From positions 1 to 43,502 of the IMG/VR virus record IMGVR_UViG_3300030451_004039: DNA of 43,502 nucleotides; one strand, 5' to 3'. Origin of the DNA: a virus. Shown here piece by piece: positions 19,831 through 29,492 of the stretch (positions are counted from its first letter, which is position 1; each line of letters starts with the position of its first letter). The translations under genes were made by a program, and so were the position numbers. Under the pieces are notes generated by a model. It searched no databases. It saw only the letters and a program-made list of their open reading frames with translations, and was not told the DNA's origin.

Positions 19831-22052
19831 TTTACGAACAAACTTTATGGAAAGAAATTAAAGACGTTGTAAATCCTAAAATACTAGCCAAAAACAATAG
19901 ATTTAAAAAATGGGAGTATGGATATAACTCTGATTATGATTTTGTAGTAATAAGTAAAACAGGACAAATTGGAAGAATCATTGAAATACAAAATCTCAAA
20001 ATTGCTTTACCAGCAATCAATAAACCGTATAAACGAAGCGAAAATAAAGCGGAACAATACTGGGAAAGATTTGAATATCCAAAAGAATTACAAAGAATAA
20101 AAACTAGATTTGACTGGGAAGAACACTCAGTAGAATTTAAAGAAAAATGGTACGATTATATAGATGAAGAATTTAAGCGTAGAGAAGAAGGTTTTAGCTT
20201 CTACAATAATGGCAGCCCTGTATATATTACTGGTACTCATTACATGTACCTGCAGTGGTCAAAGATTGACGTCGGAGCACCAGACTATAGAGAAGCAAAT
20301 CAATTATTCTTTATATTCTGGGAAGCGTGTAAAGCAGATGCAAGATCTTACGGAATGTGCTATCTTAAAAACAGACGGAGTGGATTTAGCTTCATGTCAA
20401 GCGCTGAGCTTGTTAATCAAGCAACAATATCTTCCGATTCAAGATTCGGTATACTTTCAAAGTCTGGAGCCGACGCCAAAAAGATGTTCACCGATAAGGT
20501 TGTTCCAATATCTGTTAACTATCCGTTTTTCTTCAAGCCAATACAAGATGGTATGGATAGACCCAAAACAGAATTGGCTTATAGAGTGCCAGCCTCAAAA
20601 CTTACTCGTAGAAAATTAGAAAATAACGAGCAGCTTACAGAACTAGAAGGTCTTGATACAACTATTGACTGGAAAAACACAGGTGATAACTCTTACGATG
20701 GTGAAAAGCTAAAGCTATTAGCTCATGATGAAAGTGGTAAATGGGAGCGTCCTGATAATATATTAAACAACTGGAGAGTTACAAAAACTACGTTAAGACT
20801 AGGATCTAGGATTGTAGGTAAATGTATGATGGGCTCAACATCAAACGCGTTAGATAAAGGTGGAGACAATTTTAAACAACTATACTATAATTCAGACGTT
20901 ACAAAAAGAAATAAAAACGGACAAACAACTTCTGGACTCTATAGCTTGTTCATACCTATGGAGTGGAACTACGAGGGATTCATCGATACTTATGGATCAC
21001 CTGTCTTTGTTACTAGCGAAGATAGAGTCAAAGGAGCAGACGGTTATGAAATTACAACAGGAGTTATCGAGCATTGGAAAAATGAAGTAGAAGGATTAAA
21101 AAATGACCAAGATAGTTTAAACGAATATTATAGACAATTTCCAAGAAGCGAACAGCATGCCTTTAGAGATGAAAGTAAACAAGCTTTGTTTAATATAACA
21201 AAAATATACGAGCAAATAGATTATAACGAAGAACTAAACAACATAGCTAATATAACTAAAGGTAATTTTTCTTGGAATAATGGAATAAAAGATACTACAG
21301 TTAGTTTTATTCCTAATGACAGTGGTAGATTTATGATTAGTTGGGTACCTCCAAGTCATTTGCAAAATAAAGTAATAATTAAAAATGGAGTTAAATACCC
21401 AGGTAACGAACACATTGGAGCTTTTGGTTGTGACTCTTACGATATTAGTGGCACTGTTGACGGTCGCGGTAGTAAAGGAGCGTTACATGGATTAACTAAG
21501 TTTTCGATAGAAGACGCACCATTTAATCAGTTTTTCTTAGAATATATAGCAAGACCACAAACTGCAGAAATATTTTTTGAAGATGTCCTTATGGCTTTAG
21601 TTTTTTATGGCATGCCAATACTAGCTGAAAATAATAAACCAAGATTATTATACTACTTAAAACGTAGGGGCTATAGAGGTTTTAGTATAAACCGTCCTGA
21701 CAAATTAGCAAACAAGTTGTCTACTACAGAAAGAGAAATAGGTGGCATACCAAACTCAAGTGAAGATATTAAGCAAGCGCACGCTGCTGCAATAGAAACT
21801 TATATTAATGATAATGTAGGTAGAACAAACGAAGGATACGGTTCAATGTATTTTCAGCGAACGCTAGAAGACTGGGCTAAATTTAATATAAATAACAGAA
21901 CTAAATACGATGCTACTATTAGTTCTGGTTTAGCTATAATGGCTTGCAATAAAAACAAATATAGACCAGCACCAAAAAATATTATTAAATCTTTTAATTT
22001 AGGTTTTAAAAGATATAACAATGATGGCAATATTTCTAAAATAATAAAATAA
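19827..22052 (+). CDS. terL: Terminase large subunit
   Basis: A 741-residue DNA-packaging ATPase and nuclease. The N-terminal ATPase has a deviant Walker A-like segment, LKNRRSGFSFM (residues 180-190), preceded by a conserved-looking SYGMCY. A GSTSNALDKGGDNF segment (about 339-352) may be a coupling motif. The nuclease has FGCDSYDISG with Asp536 and Asp539, followed by DGRGSKGALHG, as in RNase H-type terminases. It is longer than classical T4-type terminases (about 610 residues), as in large podoviruses. Its 3' end is followed four bases later by the portal gene. Confidence 0.88.
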   Translation: MIYEQTLWKEIKDVVNPKILAKNNRFKKWEYGYNSDYDFVVISKTGQIGRIIEIQNLKIALPAINKPYKRSENKAEQYWERFEYPKELQRIKTRFDWEEHSVEFKEKWYDYIDEEFKRREEGFSFYNNGSPVYITGTHYMYLQWSKIDVGAPDYREANQLFFIFWEACKADARSYGMCYLKNRRSGFSFMSSAELVNQATISSDSRFGILSKSGADAKKMFTDKVVPISVNYPFFFKPIQDGMDRPKTELAYRVPASKLTRRKLENNEQLTELEGLDTTIDWKNTGDNSYDGEKLKLLAHDESGKWERPDNILNNWRVTKTTLRLGSRIVGKCMMGSTSNALDKGGDNFKQLYYNSDVTKRNKNGQTTSGLYSLFIPMEWNYEGFIDTYGSPVFVTSEDRVKGADGYEITTGVIEHWKNEVEGLKNDQDSLNEYYRQFPRSEQHAFRDESKQALFNITKIYEQIDYNEELNNIANITKGNFSWNNGIKDTTVSFIPNDSGRFMISWVPPSHLQNKVIIKNGVKYPGNEHIGAFGCDSYDISGTVDGRGSKGALHGLTKFSIEDAPFNQFFLEYIARPQTAEIFFEDVLMALVFYGMPILAENNKPRLLYYLKRRGYRGFSINRPDKLANKLSTTEREIGGIPNSSEDIKQAHAAAIETYINDNVGRTNEGYGSMYFQRTLEDWAKFNINNRTKYDATISSGLAIMACNKNKYRPAPKNIIKSFNLGFKRYNNDGNISKIIK

Positions 22053-22056
22053 ATAA

Positions 22057-24468
22057 ATGCAAATTTCTTACACAAGTAACAGTTCTTTTCCAGATCAGGT
22101 TGTACCAGCTGCAGAAAAAGCTACTTTAGAGTATGGGCTTGCCGTAGGTAGAGCTATCGAAAGTGAATGGTTTAGAAATTATAGAGGCGTGGTAAATGCA
22201 CCTGGATATGCTGTTAATTTTAATGAGTTTCACAATTTAAGACTATATGCTAGAGGTGAACAGCCAGTTCAAAAATATAAAGATGAATTAGCTATAAATG
22301 GTGACTTAAGCTATTTAAATCTAGATTGGAAACCAGTTCCTGTTATAGCTAAGTTTGTAGATATAGTCGTAAATGGAATATCTGGTAGAAACTACGAAAT
22401 AAATGCTTTTGCTCAAGATCCAGTTTGTTCTAGACAGAGAACAGATTATGCTACAGGTTTAATGACAGATATTGTAGCTAAAGATTATTTAACAGAAGCT
22501 AAACAAATATTAAATGTAAATGCTTTTAATGCTGAAAATCCTGAAGCAGCTCCACAAGATAAAGAAGAGTTAGCTATACATTTGCAAATGGATTTTAAAC
22601 AATCTGTTGAAGTAGCAGAAGAAGAAGCTATTAGTTATATATTAGATAGCAATAAATATGATTTAACTAGAAGAAGATTAGCGTATGATTTAACCGTTTT
22701 AGGTATTGCTGCTGTAAAAACTAGATTTAATGAAGCCGAAGGTGTTACTGTAGATTATGTAGATCCTGCGGCAATGGTTTATTCTTATACTGATGATCCT
22801 AACTTTGAAGATTTATATTATGTTGGAGAAGTTAAATCTGTATCTCTACCAGATATTAAAAAACAATTTCCATATTTAACAGATGAAGAGTTAGAAACAA
22901 TACAAAAGTACCCAGGTAATCCAGAATATTTAAGAAACTGGAATGGCAGATACGACGATTTAACTGTACAAGTTCTGTATTTTGAATACAAAACTTACCA
23001 TGATCAAGTATTTAAAATAAAGAAAAATGCTTTTGGACTAGAAAAAGCTTTAGAAAAACCTGACACTTTTAATCCTCCTGACACTGAAAACTTTGAGGTA
23101 GTTACTAGATCTATAGAAGTATTATATAGCGGCGCTAAAATATTAGGACATCCTATGATGTTAGAGTGGAAGTTAGCTAAAAATATGACTAGACCTACAG
23201 GTGACACTGTAAGAGTTAATATGAATTATAATATATGTGCTCCAAGATTATATAAAGGTAGAATTAACTCTTTAGTAAAAAGAATAACTGGATTTGCTGA
23301 TATGATTCAGTTAACACATTTAAAAATACAGCAAGTATTATCAAGAACAGTTCCTGATGGTGTTTTCTTAGATATGGATGGTTTAGCCGAGGTTGATTTA
23401 GGTAATGGTACTAAATATAATCCCGCTGAAGCGTTAAACATGTATTTTCAAACTGGTAGTATTGTAGGTAGATCTTTAACTCAAGAAGGTGATCCTAATA
23501 GAGGTAAAGTTCCAATACAAGAATTACAAACTGGATCTGGTGGTGGAAAAATAGGTACTTTAATACAGACTTATCAATATTATTTACAAATGATAAGAGA
23601 TGTAACAGGACTTAACGAAGCTAGAGATGGTAGTACGCCAGATAAAAACTCTTTGGTTGGCTTACAAAAGCTTGCTGCTGCTAATAGTAATACAGCAACT
23701 AGACATATACTACAAGCACAATTATTTTTAACTCTTAGAACTTGTGAAAATATATCACTAAGAGTAGCAGACGCTTTACAATACCCACTAACTAGACAAG
23801 CATTAGAAAATAGTATATCAGAATATAACGTAGGAACATTAGATCAATTGTCTAAAATAAATATACATGACTTTGGTATATTCTTACAATTAGAGCCAGA
23901 TGAAGAAGAAAAAGAACAGTTAGAACAAAATATTCAAATAGCTTTAAAAACTAATTCTATAACATTAGAAGACGCAATAGATATTAGGCAAGTTAAGAAT
24001 TTAGCATTAGCTAATCAAATGTTAAAATATAGAAGAAAGAAAAAAGCACAAGCTGATCAAAAAGCTGCTCAAGCAAATATACAAGCTCAAGCTCAAGCTA
24101 ATGCAGAAACTGCTGAGAAAGCAGCGTTAGCGGAAATGCAAAAACAACAAGCGCTAGCTGAAACACAAGTTCAAATAGAACAAGCTAAATCTCAATTTAA
24201 CATAAACAAAATTGAAAGAGAGTCTCAGATGAGAAAAGAAGAAATGGAATTGAAGTTTAGATACGATATGCAATTAGCTCAGCTTGACGTAGGTTTTAAA
24301 AGAGAAAGAGAAAAAATGATTGAAGATCGTAAAGATCAAAGAACGAGAATATCAGGTACTCAACAAAGTGAAATGATTAGTCAGAGAAAAAATGATACAC
24401 CTCCAACTAATTTTACTGAAACAGAAGATCCTGATGGAATAAACTTAAGTGCATTTAATATGCAATAA
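22057..24468 (+). CDS. Portal protein
   Basis: An 803-residue portal-like protein. Evidence is position between terminase and scaffold/capsid, size, and segments typical of portals: NFNEFHNLRLYARGEQPVQK (about 55-75), a long alpha/beta body and VNALGNGTK-like loops. The C-terminal part, about residues 660-770, is a long Gln/Ala/Lys-rich coiled coil, as in portal barrel extensions. It would form the dodecameric DNA entry ring at one capsid vertex. Confidence 0.85.
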   Translation: MQISYTSNSSFPDQVVPAAEKATLEYGLAVGRAIESEWFRNYRGVVNAPGYAVNFNEFHNLRLYARGEQPVQKYKDELAINGDLSYLNLDWKPVPVIAKFVDIVVNGISGRNYEINAFAQDPVCSRQRTDYATGLMTDIVAKDYLTEAKQILNVNAFNAENPEAAPQDKEELAIHLQMDFKQSVEVAEEEAISYILDSNKYDLTRRRLAYDLTVLGIAAVKTRFNEAEGVTVDYVDPAAMVYSYTDDPNFEDLYYVGEVKSVSLPDIKKQFPYLTDEELETIQKYPGNPEYLRNWNGRYDDLTVQVLYFEYKTYHDQVFKIKKNAFGLEKALEKPDTFNPPDTENFEVVTRSIEVLYSGAKILGHPMMLEWKLAKNMTRPTGDTVRVNMNYNICAPRLYKGRINSLVKRITGFADMIQLTHLKIQQVLSRTVPDGVFLDMDGLAEVDLGNGTKYNPAEALNMYFQTGSIVGRSLTQEGDPNRGKVPIQELQTGSGGGKIGTLIQTYQYYLQMIRDVTGLNEARDGSTPDKNSLVGLQKLAAANSNTATRHILQAQLFLTLRTCENISLRVADALQYPLTRQALENSISEYNVGTLDQLSKINIHDFGIFLQLEPDEEEKEQLEQNIQIALKTNSITLEDAIDIRQVKNLALANQMLKYRRKKKAQADQKAAQANIQAQAQANAETAEKAALAEMQKQQALAETQVQIEQAKSQFNINKIERESQMRKEEMELKFRYDMQLAQLDVGFKREREKMIEDRKDQRTRISGTQQSEMISQRKNDTPPTNFTETEDPDGINLSAFNMQ

Positions 24469-24494
24469 GTATTTTTTAACTATTATATTATATT

Positions 24495-25658
24495 ATGTCT
24501 AAAACAAAACAAGAACAAGAGGCGTTGTCTCTTAAAATTAAAAAACCTTCATTAAAAAGGGATAATGATCAAGTATATAAACTTGATTTAAATAAAAAAC
24601 CAGAAGAAAAAGAAGAAGAAAATGCCGTTCCAGAGCAAAGCGCAGGAAGTATGGATGAGGATAAACAAGCCGCAGATGTGGAAAAAGTGGAGGAAAGAGC
24701 ACCCGAACCAAGTGTTGAGCCGGTTGCCGAAACGAAAGAAGAAGAAATAAGTCCTTTAGAAGAAATTACTCCTGAAGAAGTAAAAAAAGAAGTTGTACAA
24801 GAAGTTGTACAAGAACGTAGTGAAGAAACACCTACTAAAAAACTTCCAGAAAACATAGAAGCTTTAGTAAATTTTATGGAAGAAACAGGTGGTACAATTG
24901 AAGACTACGCTAGATTAAATAGAGATTATTCAGAGTATAATGAAAATGCTATACTTAACGAATACTATAAAAGAACTAAACCACATTTAAATCAAGAGGA
25001 AATTAACTTTATAATGGAAGATAATTTTCAAATTGATGAGGATGTGGATGATGAGCGAGAAATAAAGAAAAAGAAGCTTGCTTACAAAGAAGAAATTGCT
25101 AAAGCCAGAAACTTTTTGGAAGAAACAAAGAGTAAATACTACAAAGAAATCAAGATGAAATCTAGTGGTTTAACTCCTGATCAACAAAAAGCTATGGACT
25201 TTTTCAATAGATACAACAAAGAACAAGAAAAGGGAGCAAAGAATAGAGAAATATTTATTAATAATTCTAATAAGTTGTTTAACGAAGACTTCAAAGGTTT
25301 TGAATATTCAGTTGGCGAAAAAACATTTAGATATAATATAAATAATCCTAGTGATATTGCTAAAAAACAATCAAGTATAAATAGTTTGTTTCAGAAGTTC
25401 TTGAACAAAGATGGTGCGATTGATGATGCTAAAGGTTATCACAAAGCTTTATATACAGCACAAAATCCAGATAGAATCGCAACTCATTTTTATGAACAAG
25501 GAAAAGCAGATGCTATAAGAAACATGGCGTCTCAGTCAAAAAACATTGGCGAAGATGTTAGACCTCAAGCAAATGGTGATGTTTTCATAAATGGGTTACG
25601 AGTAAAAGCGATTAGTGGTGTAGATAGTTCTAAGTTGAAATTTAAAATAAAAAAATAA
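24495..25658 (+). CDS. Scaffold-like capsid assembly protein
   Basis: A 387-residue protein with an N-terminal 120 residues dominated by Glu, Lys, Val and Pro (acidic, low complexity), a helical charged middle, and a basic C-terminus (KLKFKIKK). Such an acidic disordered start and helical body between portal and major capsid protein is the layout of a phage scaffold. No protease motif is visible. The leader is TATTATATTATATT before ATG 24495. Confidence 0.72.
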   Translation: MSKTKQEQEALSLKIKKPSLKRDNDQVYKLDLNKKPEEKEEENAVPEQSAGSMDEDKQAADVEKVEERAPEPSVEPVAETKEEEISPLEEITPEEVKKEVVQEVVQERSEETPTKKLPENIEALVNFMEETGGTIEDYARLNRDYSEYNENAILNEYYKRTKPHLNQEEINFIMEDNFQIDEDVDDEREIKKKKLAYKEEIAKARNFLEETKSKYYKEIKMKSSGLTPDQQKAMDFFNRYNKEQEKGAKNREIFINNSNKLFNEDFKGFEYSVGEKTFRYNINNPSDIAKKQSSINSLFQKFLNKDGAIDDAKGYHKALYTAQNPDRIATHFYEQGKADAIRNMASQSKNIGEDVRPQANGDVFINGLRVKAISGVDSSKLKFKIKK

Positions 25659-25676
25659 CAACTAAAAACAATAATT

Positions 25677-27191
25677 ATGGCTTTTGCTAATAGCGGGTCT
25701 TTTCCCGCAAGTTTAGTTCCTGCTCAAACAAGGTTAGCTTTACATTCAAATTATTTAACATTTGATGGAGCTTCAGGTAGTTTTGCTCAGCAATATTTAC
25801 CAGAGCTTTATGAAGCTGAGGTGGAACGTTATGGAAACAGAACAATTGGTGGTTTCCTAAGAATGGTAGGCGCTGAGATGCCTATGACATCAGATCAAGT
25901 AATCTGGTCTGAACAAAATAGATTACACATTGCGTATAAGTCTTGTACTGTTGCTGCTCCAGGTGGATTAGCTGACGCTGATATTACTCTTACTATTGAT
26001 TTATCTGTAGCACAACCTAATGTTGCTGCTGGTGATAGAAGAGGTGCTATTAGACAAGGACAAACAGTATTGATTTCTGATAACGCAACTGGATTAATTG
26101 TACAAAAAGGTTTAGTACAAGCAGTTTCTGGTAATACTCTTAATGTATTAAATGTTAAGTTTTATGGTACTGCTACTAACTCTTTACCTACTGCTGCTGG
26201 CGCTTGTAACGTATTTGTTTACGGTTCAGAGTTTGGTAAAGGTTCTATCGGTATGCAAGGTTCTATTCAGCCTGAATTTACTCAGTATGCTAACAGACCA
26301 ATGATTCTTAAAGATAACTTTGAGATTAATGGTTCTGATACTGCTCAAATTGGTTGGGTTGAAGTTGCTACAGAAGATGGACAATCAGGTTATTTATGGT
26401 ATTTAAAGTCTGAGTCTGAAACAAGATTAAGATTTGAAGATATGCTAGAAATGGCAATGGTTGAAGCAGAAAACATGTACAATGATGCCTATGACGAAGC
26501 TAACAATGCTGTACAATTCCAATATGGTGGAGCTGGAAACGCTGCGTTAAGTACTAATATTCAAGGTTCTGAAGGTTTATTTGCTGCTATCGAAGCAAGA
26601 GGTAACGTATACTCTGGTTTTGCTGGTGCTGCTGCTCCAGGTTCTGGCGCTTTAGCTGATTTTGATGAAATACTTAAAAACTTAGATAAGCAAGGTGCTA
26701 TTGAAGAAAACATGTTATTCTTGTCTAGAGCTACTGCTCTTGATTTTGACGATATGATTGCTGCTGTTAATGGAGCTTATGCTTCTTCACAAGCTGCTTC
26801 TTATGGTTTATTTGAGAATGACGGTGATATGGCATTAAACTTTGGATTTTCAGGATTTAGAAGAGGTTCTTATGACTTCTACAAAACTGACTGGAAATAT
26901 TTAAATGACGCTTCATTAAGAGGTCTTGACAAAGAGATTGATGGTGTATTAATTCCTGCTGGAACTACTACAGTATACGATCAAATGTTAGGATCAAATA
27001 TCAGACGTCCTTTCTTACACGTAAGATATAGAGCTTCTGAAACTGAAGATCGAAGAATGAAGTCTTGGATTACTGGTTCTGTTGGTGGTGCATACACTGA
27101 CACTTTAGATGCTATGACTGTAAGTTTCTTATCTGAAAGATGTTTAGTAACTCAAGCTGCTAATAACTTCGTGTTATTCAAAGGAGCTTAA
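25677..27191 (+). CDS. Major capsid protein
   Basis: A 504-residue capsid protein candidate. It begins MAFANSGSFPASLVPAQTRL; LPELYEAEVERYGNRTIGGF (about 46-65) could lie in the E-loop region of an HK97-type fold. The middle has a beta-rich insertion (about 85-185, ADADITLTIDLSVAQPNVAA and following). Codon use is smoother than in neighbours, as expected for the most abundant virion protein. No cleavage site was identified. The position after the scaffold is the main evidence. Confidence 0.85.
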   Translation: MAFANSGSFPASLVPAQTRLALHSNYLTFDGASGSFAQQYLPELYEAEVERYGNRTIGGFLRMVGAEMPMTSDQVIWSEQNRLHIAYKSCTVAAPGGLADADITLTIDLSVAQPNVAAGDRRGAIRQGQTVLISDNATGLIVQKGLVQAVSGNTLNVLNVKFYGTATNSLPTAAGACNVFVYGSEFGKGSIGMQGSIQPEFTQYANRPMILKDNFEINGSDTAQIGWVEVATEDGQSGYLWYLKSESETRLRFEDMLEMAMVEAENMYNDAYDEANNAVQFQYGGAGNAALSTNIQGSEGLFAAIEARGNVYSGFAGAAAPGSGALADFDEILKNLDKQGAIEENMLFLSRATALDFDDMIAAVNGAYASSQAASYGLFENDGDMALNFGFSGFRRGSYDFYKTDWKYLNDASLRGLDKEIDGVLIPAGTTTVYDQMLGSNIRRPFLHVRYRASETEDRRMKSWITGSVGGAYTDTLDAMTVSFLSERCLVTQAANNFVLFKGA

Positions 27192-27220
27192 TATTGTTTA
27201 ACATTTAAAGAATAGAAATT

Positions 27221-27535
27221 ATGGGATACATAAAATTAAAAAAAGCAGCTAGTGATTTTGATATAATGCCAGTCGACAACATTGGTGCTATTAAATTAGA
27301 CACTAGCGGTACTAAACAAGGAAAAATAAGAGCAAACTATATTGGCGATACCGCTAATGAGTATACTATTATTCCTACTGGCTGGGATGTAAGTGATTCA
27401 AATACCCACTTTGTACAAGCTGATGTTACAGCTTTGAATGAAGCCGTAACAAAACAAGCTGAAACTTCAAGCCCTGCGCCTTTAGTTTCATTGTCAAAAG
27501 TTGTAGGAGAAGTTACTTACGCGCCTGACGCTTAA
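27221..27535 (+). CDS. Small structural protein, possibly capsid decoration
   Basis: A 104-residue protein starting MGYIKLKKAASDFDIMPVDN, beta-rich with a Thr/Ala-rich C-terminus (VTALNEAVTKQAETSSPAPL). It follows the capsid gene by 29 bases and is ended by a strong terminator, so it is probably made at high level with the capsid protein. No family is assigned. Confidence 0.65.
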   Translation: MGYIKLKKAASDFDIMPVDNIGAIKLDTSGTKQGKIRANYIGDTANEYTIIPTGWDVSDSNTHFVQADVTALNEAVTKQAETSSPAPLVSLSKVVGEVTYAPDA

Positions 27536-27549
27536 TTAAAACAACTATT

Positions 27550-27576
27550 AAGATCCCGCTTCGGCGGGGTCTTTTT
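27550..27576 (+). terminator. Strong intrinsic terminator after capsid genes
   Basis: AAGATCCCGC, a TTCG tetraloop, GCGGGGTCTT, then a T-run. A 10-bp stem with one T-G pair and a stable loop. It ends the capsid/decoration transcript. Confidence 0.92.
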
Positions 27577-27597
27577 AATATTATATTATATTATATT

Positions 27598-28368
27598 ATG
27601 GAAACAAAAGAAAAAAAGACTCCAGTTAGAAAAGATAGTTGGGAGTATAAAGATAGAAATTACTATCTTTTAAAAAATAAAATGCCTTTAACTCACACAT
27701 TACCTAGCAAACACTCTGCTAGATACCCTTTGGTTTGGTTTGATGAAGATAAAGGTTATGAAAGAGAAATGAGATATGCTAGTAATCACAAAAGCATATT
27801 TGTAGATGAACAAGAAGGAAATGTAACTTTAGCACATATTGTATTTGAAAAAGGACATTTACTTGTTCCAAAAGAAAAAAGAAACTTACAAGAGTTCTTA
27901 TCTAAGCATCCACATAATGGTATTATTTTCAAAGAATTTGATGCGGTTGTTCAAGCAGAAGATCATTTTGACTTTTTAGAATTAGAACTTGCAGCTTCTA
28001 ATATGGCATATGAAATGGATATTGATAAAGCAGAAGCTATATTAAGAGTTGAAAAAGGATCAAGCGTAAACGATTTATCTTCTAAAGAATTAAAAAGAGA
28101 TTTATTAATATTTGCTAAACAGCAACCTAGATTATTTTTAAATCTTTGTGAAGACGAAAACGTTGAATTAAGAAACTTTGCTATCAAAGCAGTTGAAGCT
28201 AATATTATTACTTTAGCTGATGATAACAGAGTATTTAAATGGACTAGTAATGGTAGAAAATTAATGACAGTACCATTTGAAGAAAATCCATATTCAGCAA
28301 TGGCAGCTTGGTTAAAAACAGATGAAGGTATTGAAGTTTATAAATCAATACAGAAAAAATTAAAATAA
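27598..28368 (+). CDS. Conserved phage structural-module protein, unknown
   Basis: A 256-residue protein: KHSARYPLVWFDEDKGYERE (about 39-58), MRYASNHKSIFVDEQEGNVT, and FEKGHLLVPKEKRNLQEFLS around 88-107. The later part is helical, including EGIEVYKSIQKKLK at the end. I recall the same pattern in marine phages beside the neck genes, with no assigned role. It lies between two intrinsic terminators. It could be a head-completion or adaptor protein. Confidence 0.65.
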   Translation: METKEKKTPVRKDSWEYKDRNYYLLKNKMPLTHTLPSKHSARYPLVWFDEDKGYEREMRYASNHKSIFVDEQEGNVTLAHIVFEKGHLLVPKEKRNLQEFLSKHPHNGIIFKEFDAVVQAEDHFDFLELELAASNMAYEMDIDKAEAILRVEKGSSVNDLSSKELKRDLLIFAKQQPRLFLNLCEDENVELRNFAIKAVEANIITLADDNRVFKWTSNGRKLMTVPFEENPYSAMAAWLKTDEGIEVYKSIQKKLK

Positions 28369-28383
28369 CAAGTGATTATAATT

Positions 28384-28408
28384 AAGGCGGCTATGCGGCC
28401 GCCTTTTT
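28384..28408 (+). terminator. Intrinsic terminator
   Basis: AAGGCGGC (28384-28391), loop TATGCG, GCCGCCTT (28398-28405), then a T-run to 28408. A second strong terminator that isolates the 27598 gene from the neck genes. Confidence 0.9.
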
Positions 28409-28421
28409 AATATATATAAAT

Positions 28422-29489
28422 ATGGGAATTAATGTAAATACTGTTTATACTACAGTTTTAAGTATCTTGAATAAAGAGCAAAGAGGCTATTTAACACCAT
28501 ACGAATATAATCTTTTAGCTAGTCAAGTTCAATTAGAAGTTTTTGAAAACTTTTTTGAAGATTATAATCAGTATTTACGTATGCCTAAAACAAGTGAAGA
28601 ATACGCTAGCAGAATAGAGCATATATGGGACGAATATCAAGTATTTGAAAAATATGAATCTGCTTCGTCAAACACTACTCCTTCCAATGTCTACGGTTAT
28701 CCAACCGATTTACACAGATTTGGGACTGCATTTTATAACGGCGTTAAAGGTTCGCCAAGAATACAATTAGTTAGTCAAAGAGAATTTAGACAATTAAAAA
28801 TGTCTCCATTAACTGAACCAAGTGAGACATTTCCAGTAGCAACATTCAAAGACAATAAGTTAACTGTATATCCACAGATAACTAATCCTCCAGCCGCGAC
28901 ATCTGTTGATGATGTGAAATTTAGTTATATGCGTAAACCTGTAGATCCAAGATGGGGATACTATATAGGTAGTTTAGGTCAATATATATACGACTCTAGA
29001 ACTTTTGCTACTGATAAACTTATTATAGACAAAACATTTACTGTGCCTTCTTTTACAGTTGGCACATCAGCTACTGCTGGTACATATACCGGAATAGCTA
29101 CAACAACTAATGGTTCAGGTTCTGGCTGTTTACTAAATATAACAGTAGCAGGTTCTGGAACTGTAGGATTGTCAAATGCTAATACTACTATAACTATTTC
29201 TAATTTAGACAATAGTACTGGATATGCAGTTGGAAATACATTAACTTTAGCTGCTGGTTCTTTTGGATCATTAAATAATGCTATAACTACTAGAGCTATA
29301 ACAGCAGATGACTTAATGACTAAAACTAACACAACTCAAGGTAGTATTGATTACGAAATAGATGACTCACAAAGAAATACTGTTACAATGGAAATATTAA
29401 AATACACAGGTGTTATAATAAAAGATCCACAAATATTTAACGTAGCAGCTAAAGAGTTGGCTGAAGATGAAGCAAACGAAAAAAGATAA
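28422..29489 (+). CDS. Neck / head-tail connector protein with inserted beta domain
   Basis: A 355-residue protein. Residues 1-200 are helical and beta (VYTTVLSILNKEQRGYLTPY, then ENFFEDYNQYLRMPKTSEEY), consistent with a podovirus adaptor. About residues 205-285 form a Gly/Ser/Thr-rich insert (GIATTTNGSGSGCLLNITVA, then YAVGNTLTLAAGSFG) like the modular beta domain seen in many phage fibres. The body resumes after it (MEILKYTGVIIKDPQIFNVA). It begins right after a terminator. Confidence 0.65.
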   Translation: MGINVNTVYTTVLSILNKEQRGYLTPYEYNLLASQVQLEVFENFFEDYNQYLRMPKTSEEYASRIEHIWDEYQVFEKYESASSNTTPSNVYGYPTDLHRFGTAFYNGVKGSPRIQLVSQREFRQLKMSPLTEPSETFPVATFKDNKLTVYPQITNPPAATSVDDVKFSYMRKPVDPRWGYYIGSLGQYIYDSRTFATDKLIIDKTFTVPSFTVGTSATAGTYTGIATTTNGSGSGCLLNITVAGSGTVGLSNANTTITISNLDNSTGYAVGNTLTLAAGSFGSLNNAITTRAITADDLMTKTNTTQGSIDYEIDDSQRNTVTMEILKYTGVIIKDPQIFNVAAKELAEDEANEKR

Positions 29490-29492
29490 AAT

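Noticed and set aside
20164-21090. Plus-strand frames of 151 and 76 residues inside the terminase gene
   Set aside because: Both lie in another frame of a clearly coding terminase and lack start context.
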